Assembly (NCBI GenBank): GCA_013697055.1
Contig: JACCXK010000084.1
Coordinates: 1-43,100, forward strand
Direction: 5' to 3'
Origin: Alphaproteobacteria bacterium
Lineage (GTDB): Bacteria; Pseudomonadota; Alphaproteobacteria; Micropepsales; Micropepsaceae
DNA: 43,100 nucleotides
The number at the start of each line of letters is the position of its first letter. The stretch's first letter is position 1. Below are positions 42,556 to 43,100 of this stretch, one piece after another. The position numbers and the translations under genes were made by a program. Below the pieces are notes generated by a model that did no database searches, had not been told where the DNA came from, and saw only the letters and a program-made list of their open reading frames with translations.

Positions 42556-42734
42556 GTGGGCCCCCCCCCGTGCGCGAAGCGCACCTTAACAAACCTGGCG
42601 GGCACGCCAATTTTAGCGGCGCGGCGCGCGCCGCTAAAAGTGGTGGGCCCGCCAGCAACCATATCTTGCGAATTTATGTTTAGAAACAAAAGGTTGTTGG
42701 AACCACTAAGGGATATACCAACAGTCGTACCAAC
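42556..42734 (+). repeat. Dispersed repeat copy B with TACCAAC heptamer pair
   Basis: Same orientation and block order as 9655-9808, ending in TACCAACAGTCGTACCAAC, 18/19 identical to copy A. It carries an extra hairpin insert relative to copy A. It lies about 130 bp from the 3' end of an unrecognised gene at the window edge. Confidence 0.5.
42611..42639. repeat. Strong hairpin inside repeat copy B
   Basis: TTTTAGCGGCGCG and CGCGCCGCTAAAA form a perfect 13-bp stem with a 3-base loop. The flanking TTTT and AAAA suit a bidirectional terminator. Copy A lacks it. Confidence 0.55.
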
Positions 42735-42861
42735 ATGCAAAAGGCGCGATGTGCCCGCCGGGTATCCGAAGCGTTCTACCCACCCAAAAGGGCATTCGCT
42801 TGGTCGGGGTGTCCATTTCCAACTTTGAGCGTACAGAAGCGGCCCAGCTGGATTTTGCGGT

Positions 42862-43100
42862 CTAGGCGTCCGCGTTTGGCACCCGCTGGCGACGCGGTTT
42901 GGAAGTGGGCGCAGACAGACCGAGCTCTTGCGCGATTCCTTCGAGCGCCGTCGGCGTGACGGCGTCTAGAACTTCCTCGACCCGGCTATCGTCGATGTCA
43001 GTTTCGGCAGCGCCCACGCCGGCGGCGCGGCAGGCGTGATAGATAAGCTGCCGCGCACAGCGCAATGCTTGGGACTTGCGCTCGTCGGGCGTGTCGCGCT
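42862..43100 (-). CDS. Unknown protein, C-terminal 79 residues (gene continues outside)
   Basis: Minus-strand frame open to the window edge, stop TAG at 42862. The visible part is helical and mildly acidic, then basic (DERKSQALRCARQLIYHAC, DSRVEEVLDAVTPTALEGI, ending LGLSAPTSKPRRQRVPNADA). It has codon use like its neighbours. No family recognised. The internal TTG at 43065 is not a likely true start because the frame continues upstream. Confidence 0.5.
   Translation of the reverse strand, partial: RDTPDERKSQALRCARQLIYHACRAAGVGAAETDIDDSRVEEVLDAVTPTALEGIAQELGLSAPTSKPRRQRVPNADA

Larger units (their letters stand above)
42458..42861. other. Intergenic region rich in palindromes
   Basis: A 404-bp stretch with no convincing gene. 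It holds a perfect 14-bp palindrome (42468-42481), a GTGCGC-gaa-GCGCAC hairpin (42570-42584), a nine-C run (42561-42569), a 13-bp hairpin (42611-42639), and repeat copy B (42556-42734). Confidence 0.6.

Noticed and set aside
1-43100. CRISPR arrays, tRNA or rRNA genes
   Set aside because: No regularly spaced identical repeats and no recognisable tRNA arms or rRNA conserved segments found by eye on either strand.

Overview
The window looks like chromosomal DNA of a GC-rich alphaproteobacterium, in the style of Caulobacterales, Micropepsales or Rhizomicrobium. This rests on the TonB-dependent receptor subtype, the many Tat-exported carbohydrate enzymes, a single-domain response regulator with a GPDRRRS-type tail, an HWE-kinase remnant, and CtrA-like TTAA sites. 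I see no tRNA, rRNA or CRISPR array.

Region 1 (1-9531) is a carbohydrate and secondary-metabolite uptake block. It holds the start of a TonB-dependent receptor, a LacI-family repressor with perfect palindromic operator candidates in front of the receptor, a small secreted protein, and a 2OG-Fe(II) oxygenase. A three-gene minus-strand operon follows: a Tat-exported beta-helix protein, a frameshifted bicupin, and a PQQ-dependent dehydrogenase. A GH10 xylanase on the plus strand is cut off just after its acid/base glutamate.

Region 2 (about 9655-9808) is a degenerate repeat. A diverged copy in the same orientation lies at 42556-42734. Both end in a 19-bp motif made of two TACCAAC heptamers, which looks like an integrase-type site.

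Region 3 (10110-30023) is the most unusual part: a self-contained type IV pilus / type II secretion-like (MSHA-like) locus. It encodes two near-identical major pilins, four minor pseudopilins, a prepilin peptidase, a secretin, a PilM-PilN fusion, a PilO-PilP fusion, a PilC/GspF platform and a PilB/GspE ATPase. No retraction ATPase (PilT) is present. Interleaved and mostly translationally coupled are a Ser/Thr kinase fused to an FGE-like domain, a PP2C phosphatase, an EAL phosphodiesterase fused to FHA modules, two PilZ proteins and a CheY-like receiver. The gene content predicts a pilus or secretion machine controlled by both protein Ser/Thr phosphorylation, as in the T6SS PpkA/PppA/Fha pathway, and c-di-GMP.

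Region 4 (30090-42457) starts with a histidine-kinase remnant and is then a polysaccharide-utilisation-like locus. It has two tandem GH42/GHL6-like Tat-exported proteins and a large TonB-dependent receptor on the minus strand. On the plus strand are a LysR regulator, a lipoprotein with a probable jelly-roll fold, and a GH42-type beta-galactosidase. The last 640 bases hold palindromes, the second repeat copy and the 3' end of an unrecognised gene.
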